From Anisodus tanguticus (Eukaryota; Streptophyta; Magnoliopsida; Solanales; Solanaceae), in assembly GCA_034509755.1 (NCBI GenBank), contig CM067542.1, forward strand, positions 23,813,001 through 23,877,000: 64,000 nucleotides of DNA, written 5' to 3'. The position numbers and the translations under genes are program-made. How positions within the stretch are numbered: position 1 is the stretch's first letter; every line of letters starts with the position of its first letter. A model generated the notes under the pieces. The model did not search any database. It had not been told where the DNA came from and saw only the letters and a list, made by a program, of their open reading frames with translations. Shown here one piece after another: positions 9,796 through 21,540 of this stretch.

Positions 9796-11900
9796 TTATT
9801 TAACTACAATTATTAATAATTAACCATAGTTAATTACCACATATTTTGCACATATCTTAAATACATAAAATAACATTTAAATAACTTAACAATCTTGCAA
9901 ATCTCAACTCTTAAACTAAGGTGATTGCTGGCCAGCCCTTTTCACCCAAGAATTTCTTCTACAATCTGTAACTATATTTAATTATATGGATTAACTTCTC
10001 ATCACAATGGTATTATAGTGTATAATCGTGCACAAAATCATGACAGTGTAGAATATTCAGTATCTGGAATTTTGAATGTCATTTTAATATGATAAATATA
10101 TTGGCTTTTTCTTTCTTTGATAATTAATTTAACAGAAATTTAGAAAAAAAGATAATCTCAAACGAAAAGCTCACATAGAAATTTCATAATATAATCTAAT
10201 TATCAGTTATCGAGATACATGAATAACTCTTTGCATTCGTCCTTGTTAGCTTGAATCACAATGAACACTACAAGCCCAATGGAGAACAAATGAGGGAGAA
10301 TTTGACAAGTAATCAGCAAAGAAACTAGAAGTTCACTGCAACCCTATATCATTCTACCGTTACTAACTTAGCTAGCATAGCTTTACTCCTTTTAGGTTAA
10401 TTATTATTTACTGTCTTCTTTTAATTTTATTTATTTATTATAAAATTCCTAAATTTGTAGTTTATTTTTTATGATTAACTTAATTATATTGTATGTAAAC
10501 CCCCAATGTACATAAGTTTACCAGTAATTTTTGTATACCTTTATCTATGCGTAACATGCATTCTAACAGCTACCCTAGAGGATATTATGTGTCATTAGAC
10601 CACTGCAATAACATGGAAGGTGATGCACAATCACACCTAAGTGGCTCAAGACATCCGCCTTTATTGGCAACTTGGAACCATTTGAAGCATTAATACTAGT
10701 AGGGGTAATCCCATGAAAACAACAAAAAATTAACGGGCACTTTATTTGGTGGCCCTATTTAATCTATATCTATTCTTTTAAAAATAATTAATTGGTACTC
10801 AGAATTAGAAAACTTTTGACAAAACTAACAGCTTCTTCTTCTTAGTTATTGTACAATAATTTTTTGAATTTATGGCAATTGAAATATAATGCTTTGAAAA
10901 TATTTTAAATATAAAAAAGTGGGTTTAAATCACATGAGTCTTGAAAACAATGGTAAAAATCACCATTATTGCAAAATGAGCTTATTAGATTTGTTGGTGT
11001 TTTGATAAATTGATGATTGAGACTTGTTCTTTATGATATACGGAATAGAACTTATGTTTTAAATTTGTGCTTATTTGGAGTAGATTTGAGTGTTGAATTG
11101 TGTGTTTGACTGTTGAAATTTGAAGAATAAAAAAATTGACAAAAAAAGTCACACACATGATTAAAAGTTTAACTACTAATGTTTACATGCATTCAGTCAT
11201 GACTGAAGTGCAGACATACACGAAAAATTTAAAAGAGTGCTGAATGAATTTGTTAGATTTGTTGTTGTTTTGACAAATGATTGGAGTTTGTTCTTTATAT
11301 ATATGAAACTTATGTTTTAAATTTTAGCTTATTTGGGATAGATTTGGGTGTTGAGTTGTGTGTTAAATTGTTGAAATTTGAAGAACAAAAACATTTTTGT
11401 TGACATAAAAAATTCAGACACGCATGACTAAAATTTTAGCCAATTTTTACATGAACGTCGATTTTTATGACTGAAATGCAGGCACATATGAAAATTCATA
11501 TTGATATGGCTGAAATTTTAGTCAATTTATATATGCACTTCAGTAAAAAAATGTTTGAAGTATGCCTTGGCATGTCAAGTATAACTTCAGTAAAAAAAAT
11601 GTCTGAAATTTCGTCTTATCATGTCTACAACTTCATTAAAAAAATGTCCGAAGTTGGCCTTGGCAAGTCATACGCGAATTTTCAACTTCAAAATGGATAA
11701 AAATTGCAAATAATTTAAGAAGTGAACATAAGTTAAATGTTGACCCCAAAAGCGAGTATTTGTCCACTTAGCACAAAAAAAACTCATTTAAAAATTAGAC
11801 TAACATGTAGCCTAAATTAACCTCTGACAACCTTGTTATAAGATTTTTGAAAAAATATATTTTTATCTGATATGTTATAGATAGTCATAATAAAGGAAAA
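9796..11900. other. AT-rich intergenic DNA with an internal tandem duplication
   Basis: No gene recognised. Two diverged tandem copies of about 260 bp (about 10985-11250 and 11252-11510) share the words TGTTGAAATTTGAAGAA and ACTTATGTTTTAAATTT. They are followed by three imperfect units of about 48 bp (about 11533-11680), each with CTTCA(G/T)TAAAAAAATGT. The 77-codon ORF at 11467-11700 is made of these repeats and is not considered a gene. Confidence 0.65.
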
Positions 11901-11924
11901 GGAAAAAAAATTCAAATATGCCCC

Positions 11925-13060
11925 TGAACTATATAATTTAGAGCAAATGTACATGTCATTAAAAAAATTGGCTCATTTATATCCTACTGTTACACAAATA
12001 GCTCAGATATACCATTTTCGACGTATATTTGATACTTCTTGTAAAGTTCAGGGATATATTTGATCCTCCTTGCAAAGTACGTGGATATATTTAATCCTTT
12101 TTACACATGAATTTTTTTGCCCTCTTTAATTCAATGGCTAATTTAATTTTGTTGCCTTAATGATAAAATTTATTTTTTCACTCATCTTTTTGTTAAATCT
12201 ACCATAGATGTCCTGAAAATAAAAATCTATGCAGATACAAAGAACAAATGCAATTTGATTATAAAGGATTTTTGGGAATAACAAAGAATCTTGTGATATT
12301 GAGAGAACCTATTTATTTCAAATCATCCTTTTGAGTTTCACCATTATCGAACAAAGCTTATATTCATCTTCAATGCATATCAGTGTACAAATGTTTCTTT
12401 TTTCTTTTGTTTCTTCAATGATACAAGCTCATGTGCTAATCAATAAAAAGAACAAAATTAAAACCCATGAAAGAATGAAATGCGATCCAAGAAGATCTTC
12501 TTGATGATAAGGGATTGTAACAATCTCTCCCCAATGAATCTACAAATTTATCATTATTTAGATTTCTCTGTTTTTGTTTTTGCTTTCATTCTTTAGTGTG
12601 AAAATATGAGAAATAAAAAAGAAAGAAGTGTAAATAGAAAAAAAGAGAAAAAAGTAAAAACTTTAAGAAATTATTGGAACAAATTTCAAATTGTAGCTAT
12701 TAAAGTGGTGAGGCGGGATGTCATTTTGGTAGTTGGGTCCTAAATTTGTTAACAACAGGAAAATTTTGTTCGAATAGTATAACAGAGGTTACATATAAAT
12801 TATTTTTGAAAATAAAGCCATTTAATTAAACAAGGCAAAAAATTTCACGTGTGAGAAGAATTATATATGCCCTGAATTTTGCAAGAAGGATCAAACATAC
12901 CCCTATGTGGTTTTTAGTTTAATAAAAAAATAAAAAGATAAATTAAAAAAATATTTTTTGCACTTTCATAACCGAAAAGGGTATAATTTGAAATAGGATA
13001 CACTTCAATCCGCTTAACAAAAGTTTCCATTAATTAAATAATAACACCCTATTTAATGGT
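11925..13060. mobile_element. Element with long inverted terminal repeats (MULE/foldback-like)
   Basis: Sequence at about 12030-12160 is the reverse complement of about 12815-12915. The shared core is TTTGATCC(T/C)CCTTGCAAA and ATGAA(A/T)TTTTTTGCC...TTTAAT(T)AATGGCT. Weaker pairing extends outward to about 11960 and 13010. The loop (12160-12810) has no recognisable gene. Exact ends and a target duplication could not be fixed, so the superfamily is open. Confidence 0.55.
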
Positions 13061-13773
13061 GAATACTTATCCGTGTTTATACCAAATAAAACAATTTACT
13101 TTATTAATTAAAAATTAAAATGATGATTTAATCATGATTAAATAATAGATAAATGTATAAAAAGACAAATATAATTCATCTATTGATTTGATTTAAATAT
13201 TGTAGTCAACCTAGAAATTGTTATATGGGTAATTTCTACAACTTGTAATTTCTAATGCTGTATTGTTAATAAATATTTGTGAATTGAAAATGTTCAAGAC
13301 ACCCAAAATTCTCTTTTGGAAGGGGGCAATACAACGAGGCTCACTTTAAACAGTCATTTTTATAGTAACAAAGTAGGGCACCAAAACCATCCATTGTAGC
13401 ACACATGGCAACACTTGGTTGTTTGGGTGGCTTCTATCACACGATTGGCTTTAATGTTATGTTATGTACCCAAAAAACTGAGAATAAAATTATATGTATG
13501 GACTATAGATAGAAATAAAGCTCGATTAACCAAGTATTTTTTTTTGCATTTCTGGACCCACAATCTTTGAAAAAAGACTAGGTGAATATTTTACCGATTG
13601 GGATAATCTAGGCCGTTGGTTTATCACCGTGCTTGTCTCAATTTCATAACCTAGTTTGCGTATTCTAACGGAGTCTTCCCAAAAAACCCTACTAGATATG
13701 GAATTAGAAACATGTGTGTATAGGGCAAAATTCGTATAATATAACTGAGCAAATTATGTCATGATACGTGGCA
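12687..13773 (+). repeat. Segmental duplication, copy 1 (partner 19747-20886)
   Basis: From CAAATTTCAAATTGTAGC onward, about 1.03 kb of non-LTR flank plus the first 57 bp of a retrotransposon LTR is closely repeated at 19747-20886. Small indels separate the copies. Both carry the same insertion junction ATGTG followed by the LTR start. Confidence 0.9.
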
Positions 13774-14099
13774 GGTGAACGATATTATCCCTCTCAGTCA
13801 CTAGAGTGTTTTTCTCCTCAATCAACCGCTGAAGCCCCTCATTGCATAAAAAGTTGGCCTAAACAATGATTTCATTGTTAGAAGGGGTTGTTCAGGAGAT
13901 GAAAGGAATAAGAAAATATAGGGAAAAATCGTACCTTGGTTGTAGCGTGCATGTCTTCATTAATGGCACAATCTGTAGATACCCTGTGAACTTTCCTTTG
14001 ATCTATATCTGAAGCCACATGCTTCATGTAATTGTCCATTCTAACGGGCTTGGACAAGAGGTGACAGTCAGAAGGAAGCTGGAAGGTTATAGATCGAAA

Positions 14100-15624
14100 T
14101 TCTGCAGGTTAAGCCACCGCGGCCGGATATTCATTCACCAATTCTTCCATTCGAGGGGAAGAAGCCTGATATGGAGAAGACAAAATCTCTTGGTTATCTT
14201 CTTGAGCAAGATTTGGAAAAATTTGGGGCTCAAGGTCTTCTGTAGCATGAGAAAGAACAAAATCAGTTGACGCTGAGGAAGGCTGTCGGACGATAGTGGC
14301 AAATGAAGCATTTGTATAGCCGACTCCATGACTGGCAACTTCCATCTCTGCAAAAAGATGAGGGACCTTGGCTCTCATTCTTACCAATGGTTGATCCTCC
14401 TCAGAACCTTCATCATCTAGGTCTACCACGAGGAGAGACCCAGCCACCGGACTAGTCATATCGAGAACACTGGGAGGAGTTTGGTCGCTTCGATCCAGAA
14501 ATCTTTTCTGTAAATGCTTGGGGCCTGATTAGGGACTGGAAAAGGATTCATTTGCGGAGCCTTTTCCGCTCTTGGGCCTGTTGAACTATACGGGCAGCTG
14601 CACCCGTATCATTTCTAGTTGTTTCATAGCAGGAGCGGTAGAAGTGGACTTGGAAAGACCTGGAGGGAGCAGCGTGAGATAGGAATTTCTTGAAAACACA
14701 AATGAACTGAAGGAAAATATGAGTACCATGGTTGCGGAGGACCCAATTTTGGTCCTTAACAAGTTTCTTCCATGTCCGAAGTTTCGGAGTAGATACGTCG
14801 AGAATGTTTCAGACCCAATCCTCAAGATTGTGCATTTTTACAGGTTCCCATCTTGTGGCTGAAAGAAATTAAAGGTTCAATTAGGAAAAAAATGCACTCT
14901 ACAAAAGGCGAAAAGTTGATAAGGGTATGGAAATACTGAAGATGAAGGTTCCACCATTCCGGGATGGTGCAGCTACCTGGAGGGAGGAGATCAGCGATGA
15001 AAACTATTATGTACCTTCCTGTCCATCCCCGGTCATAGTCATCATCGAGGCTGGGAAGAATGGCTTTGGTGCCTCTCCAGTGCAAGTTGGTGACCCCATC
15101 ACAGAAAATATGGGTGAATAAAGACAGATAAGATGGTCAAGGGTAAAAGGAACGTTGACCTCCAAGCAAAATACCAGAGGCATGCAATTACCCTCAAAAC
15201 TTGAGGGCCTAATTGAGCTAAACAAATTTTGAAATGACAAAAAGTTTTCAATACAATATCGTCTAGGGCTTCCCCAATTTTCATTGAAAAGAGATATGTA
15301 TAAACGAAAGAATACCCTTGCCGATAAGAAGTTATATTCTAGTTATCATCAGGGATCATGACCTCAATATTTGTCCAATGGCAATCATCTTTTACCATTG
15401 GTAGCATATTAACGGTGATGCTAGTTTTGTATTCACTGGTGGGAGAATATCGACCGCCAAGCAACACCCTGAAGATATGTTTTCTTGAAGGTCCTGGTCA
15501 AATTGCCATGTCTTCGATATAATGAATGAGGCCCAAGGATTCCGCATAGGTTGTGATTATTCCTAGAGATTAGGGTTCCCCTGGCGCCAGATTGAGTATT
15601 TCTTGAAGTAGAGAGATTCAACAT
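14100..15624 (-). pseudogene. Antisense additional ORF of the Tat-like element (copy A)
   Basis: On the strand opposite to the retrotransposon, a broken gene begins at an ATG at 15624 (MLNLSTSRNTQSGARG) and continues through 15240-15007, which contains VPFTLDHLICLYSPIF, and 14459-14109, an acidic segment with GSLLVVDLDDEGSEEDQPLV. The middle motif matches FTLDHLIHLYSP in the antisense gene of the second Tat-like family in this window. It also resembles the putative Transposase_28 (gypsy-type) domain. Stops and frameshifts interrupt it. Function is unknown; additional ORFs of this kind are known between integrase and the 3' LTR of plant Tat elements. Confidence 0.6.
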
Positions 15625-16048
15625 TTTTTCAGGTAAAGTAAGAAAAGAAATTACTAACTGAAAGCTCTAAGAAATTTTGGCTTAAGGAGAAGATGAATGG
15701 TAAAGTGTTTAAGTTCCATTTCGAGGACTCCTATTTATAAGCATTGTGGAGTCATCATTGTAAAGAGGGATCGATGTGATAGATGCCAATTGGTGGCCAT
15801 TCACCAAATGGCACGTGTGTGTCAGAGAAGATGAGATGAAGCGACAAGCCTCATCATGATTTTGTAGTCTTTCATTAATCGAGGGAAGTTGGAAAGTCGT
15901 CGTTGTTCAATGAGGTGATGATTGGGATAGCAAACGAATGGCTGGTATCTTTTGATTTTCCTGCCAAATCGAGGAGTTTTGATTGGTTGCTAATTTAAAT
16001 CAATTTCCCGAGTCCGCGGAAGATGCATCCAAAAATGCCGGGACTATC

Positions 16049-16651
16049 TGTATAGGGCAAAATTCATATAATACAATTGGATGGATTATGTCATGACATG
16101 TGGCAGGTGTTAATGTGTCAGATCTTTGTCAGCTTTTGGTGCTACCGGTGGAGCGTGATCGGTACCAGGAGGATTGTAAGGACGTGAGGTACCGATAATC
16201 GTTAAGATCATGTGAACGGTTTGAATCTCAATGGGCAGTCGTTACCAAGTCAGATCCCACATCTTCCAACGGAGAACTAATGACATTTATGGAGTTACTA
16301 ATTGCCTAATTATTACAACATTCATTTTCTTGTATTAATAAGGGCATATATCGTGGGAGGGTACCTGTGAGTTCATGTATAAATAGGACATATTATTCTA
16401 TTATAAATCATCATATGCAAGTTATTACAATATACTTATACATTTTACTCTCAATTCTTGTGCTTTCATACTAGTGATAGAGGCTTTACTAGGAAGCTCA
16501 TAGAGGCTTAGACTAACTATTTCTTTACTTTGTCTTAATATTGTTAATTTGAATTATACATTATCAGATATAATTGCCAAGTCAGTCACTTGAGATTCAC
16601 GTGTTCTTGTTCACGTATACAAATTCAACTTTACTATTTTACGGGTTAACA
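16049..16651 (+). repeat. 3' LTR of copy A
   Basis: 603 bp, TGTATAGGGC...GGGTTAACA. Closely matches 20829-21432. It contains GTATAAATAGGACA near 16378, a plausible TATA box for retrotransposon transcription. Confidence 0.9.
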
Positions 16652-16656
16652 ATGTG

Positions 16657-17302
16657 ATCCCAAGATTTTTTTAATAAAGTCACCTTATCCACCAGACTAT
16701 ATGTCAACTGAATAGAAACCGATAAAGAAATTAGAATTTCTCCATTTGAAAAAAAAATGATCTCTTATGAAAATAAAGGAAACATTATCGATCGATCAAG
16801 ACAAATTTCTCCTACCATTAAATGATGTGGTGCATCGGGATGGGGCTACACCACCCTTAATAAGAGTTTTCAGATTCGAACCATGGATATGAATTTTTTT
16901 TGGTAGGGAGCGTTTTCCCCGAATAGGCCCTACACAACGTTAATTCTGATATAGTCAAACTCCAATACGGGTACCGCGTAGACACCGGTTAGGAACCAAA
17001 AAACAAAAACATATTTCTCCTTAATTATTTGGGATATAATACATAAAAAGTCTCGTAAACTTGACTAATATGATCAACATTCATCATTTTTATGAACTTA
17101 CACTTTTTCCTTTCATTTTTGTTTATTGTTTAACCATATTATTTACTATATTTATGGAACTTCTACCAAAATGTGTACTTTTGGATAAAAAAATTCAATA
17201 GTGTAGTTTTTATGAGAATACCCGAAATATGTGGGTGTGATGTTGGGATTATTGCCAAGAAGATTTTCTAATGTTTCTCCTATAAAACACATTCTTCAAT
17301 TG
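16657..17302. other. Intergenic DNA, no gene seen
   Basis: Right flank of copy A. AT-rich with no recognisable coding, RNA or repeat structure. Confidence 0.5.
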
Positions 17303-17798
17303 CATTCGGGAAAATACCTAAAATACACCCTAATCATTGTCGGAATTTGCTGTAAAACACCTAACCTTTATGGAGGTCCTATTTCCCCCTGAATATATTT
17401 ATAGAGCATTTCTTTGGCATTTATCTGGAAAAATTGAATTAAAATCCAACGCGACACAAGCCAAGACTCGATTATGAAAGAATATTGTGATTCACAAGAT
17501 CAAATTTCAAGAGAATCAACTGATTTTTCCTTAAAAACAATTAAGAGTGTAGGAGAGAATTCTAATTTTTTATTTTGTTCGAAGAGTAAAATGACCTGAA
17601 AATGATCGGAATCCATTATTTTTTGGATTTGTTTAGCACGTGTTCGGATTATAATTCAACTCACTCGATAAATGCCAAAAATGCTTTAAAAATATTTTTC
17701 GAGGAGGGGGAGGGGGGTAACAGGACCCCATTAAGGTTAGATGTGTTACAACAAATTCGGGCAAATGTTGGGGTGTATTTTAGGCATTTTCGCATTTC
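17303..17798. mobile_element. MITE-like element with about 95-bp inverted arms
   Basis: The left arm (17303-17395, CATTCGGGAAAATACC...CCCCCTGAATA) is closely complementary to the right arm (about 17705-17798, GGGGTAACAGGACC...GGCATTTTCGCATTTC). Shared words on opposite strands include GTGTATTTTAGG and AAGGTTAG. No transposase. The 104-codon ORF over the right arm is chance. Confidence 0.65.
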
Positions 17799-17885
17799 AT
17801 TTTACAAATTGCATACTTTAATTGAGTTATATATAACTCATTTGCAGAACACATGTTTTTCAGTGAAATTGGTTCTAACTAAAAA

Positions 17886-18362
17886 TGCAGTTAGAGATTT
17901 GTATTTTAGTGTTTAAAGACAAGTGAGTCATATCCGATCTGGGAAACCCCTTGAAAAGTTCGGTTTTGGATGAGAAAAATAAGTGAACAAACATATAAAA
18001 TAAATACACAAGTTAAGATTTTGAACAAGTAATGGAAATAATGGACAAGTGATTCTTTTTGTATATTGCTTTGAGAGAAAGTAGAGTTTAGGTTACAAGA
18101 ATAAGTAAGAGGATCCAGAATATGGTTCCTTCCTTCCTAAGCTTTGTATATATAAGTCAAAACTAGATTATTGTATCTTTCTAAAGTTATGGTGATATGA
18201 GTATGCCGATGTGACTGTGCCCACGTACAGTGGGTTTGTTCTGATCAAGGAGGGTGGATGTGACATGAGTCGATGGGAGTGAGGGACAACTGTAGAATAT
18301 TCCCGAACTGTCTGAGTCTCTGGATGTGCTCATCCATCCGAAGGCATTCTTCACCCAATACA
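17886..18362 (-). repeat. LTR of the second Tat-like family (3' LTR, minus strand)
   Basis: 477 bp, TGCAGTTAGAG...CACCCAATACA, aligning end to end with 32687-33162. On the minus strand the bases before it include GGTGGACTATA, an analogue of the purine tract of copy A. Flanking bases do not match those of 32687-33162, so the two LTRs are not the undisturbed ends of one insertion. Confidence 0.85.
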
Positions 18363-18417
18363 TATAGTCCACCAGTTTTCAGGCCCTTCATTTTATGAGC
18401 CCGAGAAGTGGAAGAGT

Positions 18418-19744
18418 GTGTACGTTTTTAAAACTTTTCACGGGAATCAAAACGTTACCTCTTCTCTCACGATCATATATTTCATCAGGTTAGAATTTAA
18501 TGCATCCACTCACTCGATCGATGACGCCCTTTCAGAGACACCAATTGATATTTTACTGATAGGGTATGCCGATTCGCTTTCCAAAGCTAATCATTACTTC
18601 TACTATCTATTTAAATGGATGACCCCGCATTTGTCCATCCTTACTCTCACTCTTCTCTTTTGTGTGACTTTAGTTTCCGACCTATTGACCCCTTCATTCA
18701 TAATATCTTCATTTTCAACTCCCACATTTTTTTCTTATGATCTTACTCTTGCTAGCATACGAGAGAAACTTGGTACCACGTCGGCGGTATCTATTTTCCG
18801 CCGGCCCTCGTCCCCTTGAATCAATCGAATGGTAGACTTGGGTTCTACTGCCTCTAATATATTCCCTCCAATTTTAATTACAAGGGATTTATATGCCAAC
18901 AATCAGTATGAATATATGGAAAGCATTGCTTATCTAGTTGATGATTCTACCATCCCCCAAGTATGTATCGATTACCAATGGGGGATGAGGTTGTGATATT
19001 CCCTCCTCCGGTGAATGCCAGTATTACTCGGTATATTTCGGATATCGAGTTCAGCCTCCCGATTCATGGGTTTATTTAAACCTTCTGCCGTCGGTACGAC
19101 ATTTGTCTGGGGCAACTGGCCCCCCAAACTTAGAGAATAGTCTACCGCTTGTAGCACCTAGCGGACCTTGCTGATCTTCTGTTTACTTTGGATCACCTGA
19201 TCCACCTCTACTCCCCCCGGGTGTTTCATGGAAGAATGATTAATCTGTCTTTTCAGGGCTCCCAAGGCCTCCTTACAAGTGCTGAGGACTATCACGATTG
19301 AGGATGGTATGACTGGTTTGTGATGATTCATACCAACCACCTCTACGATGCCGCCTTCGGTTCTCTTCTAGAGTAGTGGAACAACGCCCGTAAGTATCCA
19401 CATTTTTTCTTTCTGTACTTTTTCCTTATTTCCCCTTGGATAACATTTCTAACTCTATCTTCTATGTTCTTATAGCGGCCCCAGTAGTACCCAAACCCAT
19501 GCTTTGTAAGTCTTGAGCCTCTGGACATTGGGTTGGAAGCCTTCTTTAGCATGCCTTAGGAAGATAACTAGCTTCAGCCTTGTGAATTTGTTGCGGGCCT
19601 GTGTGCCCCTTATGAATAGTTTGTTTTTGTTTCGGCCTGCGCGCCATTTGTATTGGGTAGATATTTCAGGGCTTGTGAGACCTTTTGACTTTGGTTATGA
19701 GCCTTCATGCTCTATTTTTTCGGAATTTCTAGGGCCTCTATGCC
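18418..19744 (+). pseudogene. Antisense additional ORF of the second Tat-like family, copy 1 (deleted)
   Basis: Plus-strand frames, opposite to the retrotransposon, read YDLTLASIREKLGTTSAV, then YMESIAYLVDDSTIPQV, then RYISDIEFSLPIHGFI, then LLFTLDHLIHLYSPRVFHGRMINLSFQG. This resembles the putative Transposase_28 domain. The region contains an apparent GT-AG intron at 19390-19475. After about 19500 the sequence jumps to what corresponds to 26110 in the longer copy, an internal deletion of about 1.27 kb. Stops and frameshifts show it is dead. At about 19745 the mosaic switches to the segmental duplication. Confidence 0.65.
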
Positions 19745-19746
19745 CT

Positions 19747-20886
19747 CAAATTTCAAATTGTAGCTATTAAAGTGGTGAGGCGGGATGCTACGTGGTGTCC
19801 ACTTCATCCAAAGTGACATGACAATTTAGTAGTTGTATCCTTAATTTGTTAACAACATGTAAATTTTGTTCGAGTAGTATAACAGAGGTTAAATATAAAT
19901 TATTTTTCAAAGTAAAACCATTTAATTAAAGAAGGCAAAAATTTCTTGTGTGACAAGAATTATATATGCCCCTGAATTTTGCGAGAAGGATCAAATATAC
20001 CCCTATGTGATTTTTAGTTTAATAAAAAAATAAAAAGATAAATTAAAAAAATAATTTTTGCACTTTCATCAGCCGAAAATGGTATAATTTGAAATAGGAT
20101 ACACTTGAATCCGCTTAACAAAAGTTTCCATTAATTAAATAATAATACCCTATTTAATGGTGAATACTTATCCGTGTTTATACCAAATAAAATAATTTAC
20201 TTTATTAATTAAAAATTAAAGTGATGACTTAATTATGATTAAATAATAGATAAATGTATAAAAAGATAAATATAATTCATCTATTGATTTGATTTAAACA
20301 TTATAAAACAACCTAGAAATTGTTATATGGGTAATTTCTACAACTTGTAATTTCTAATGATGTATTGTTAGTAAAAAATTGTGAATTGAAAATGTTCAAG
20401 ACACCCAAAATTCTATTTTGGAAGGGGGCAATACAATGAGGCTCACTTTAAACGGTCATTTTCATAGTGACAAAGTGGGGCACCAAAACCATCCATTGTA
20501 GCACACATGGCAACACTTGGTTGTTTAGGTGGCTTCTATCACAAGATTGGCTTTAATGTTATGTTGTGTGCCCAAAAAACTGAGAATAAAATTATATGTA
20601 GTTGACTATTAAAGCTCCATTAACCAAGTGTTTTTTTGCATTTCTGGGTCCCACAATCTTTGAAAAAAGACTAGGTGAATATTTTACCGATTGAGATAAT
20701 CTAGGCCGTTGATTGAGATAATCTAGGCCGTTGGTTTATCAACGTGCTTGTCTCAATTTCATAACCTATTGCGTTTTCTAATGGAGTCTTCCCAAAACCC
20801 CTACTAGATATGGAATTAGAAACATGTGAGTATAGGACAAAATTCGTATAATATAATTGGGATAATTATGTCATGATACGTGGCAG
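19747..20886 (+). repeat. Segmental duplication, copy 2 (partner 12687-13773)
   Basis: Repeats the flank and insertion junction of copy 1. It differs by small indels, including an extra stretch near 19788-19820 and a short local repeat near 20695-20735 (GATTGAGATAATCTAGGCCG). Its left edge lies inside the region corresponding to the long-inverted-repeat element of copy 1. Confidence 0.9.
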
Positions 20887-21432
20887 GTGTTAATGAGTCA
20901 GATCCATGTCAGTTTCTGGTGCTACCGGCAGAGCATGACCAGGACCGGGGGATTGTAAGGACGCGAGGTACCGATAATCGTAAAGATCAGGCGAACAGTT
21001 TGAATCCTAACGGGCAGCCGTTACAAAGTCATATCCCACATCTTCCAACAGAACATTAATGTCATTTATGGAGACACTAATTGACTAATTATTACAACAT
21101 CCATTTTCTTATATTAATAAGGGCATATATCGTGGGGAGTGTACCCATGAGCTCATGTATAAATAGGACACAATGTTTCATTGTAAATCATCATATGCAA
21201 GTTATTACAATATACTTATACATTTTACTCTATATTCTTGTGCTTTCATACTAGTGACAGAGGCTTTGCTAGGAAGCTCATACGAGGCTCAGACTAACTA
21301 TTTCTTTACTTTGTCTTAATATTGTTAATTTGCATTATACATTATCTGATATAATTTCAAAGTGAGTCACTTGAAATCCACGTGTCCTTGACCACATATA
21401 CAAATTCAGTTGTATCATTTTACGGGTAAATA
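20829..21432 (+). repeat. 5' LTR of copy B
   Basis: About 604 bp. The first base pair has mutated from TG to AG and the end from AACA to AATA. Otherwise it aligns closely with 16049-16651. Confidence 0.88.
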
Positions 21433-21435
21433 ATT

Positions 21436-21446
21436 TGGCGCCCACC
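21436..21446 (+). other. Primer binding site of copy B
   Basis: TGGCGCCCACC, three bases after the LTR. A TGGCGCC start is usual for plant Ty3/gypsy elements. It sets the element on the plus strand. Confidence 0.75.
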
Positions 21447-21540
21447 TTGAGGCCTGGGCAATTGTGGTGTCACAAGTGACCCCTTTTCTACTAATCTAAT
21501 ATTTTCTTTGAGTCTTGTTTTTTGTTCAGAATAAACAAAT

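Larger units (their letters stand above)
13712..16656 (+). mobile_element. Ty3/gypsy (Tat-like) retrotransposon, copy A, 5' half lost
   Basis: Starts with 57 bp of LTR (13717-13773, TGTATAGGGC...) and ends with a full 3' LTR (16049-16651). A perfect 5-bp target duplication ATGTG lies at 13712-13716 and 16652-16656, so both true ends survive. The rest of the 5' LTR, gag and pol are missing. The remaining interior holds only the 3' part, with a long antisense reading region. GGGACTATC before the 3' LTR resembles the purine tract next to the LTR of the unrelated-LTR element at 18363. Confidence 0.85.

Noticed and set aside
13717..16651. Copy A read as a minus-strand element because its longest frames are on the minus strand
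   Set aside because: The matching LTR at 20829 is followed on the plus strand by a TGGCGCC primer site and gag, so the family is plus-strand here and the minus frames are an antisense additional gene.
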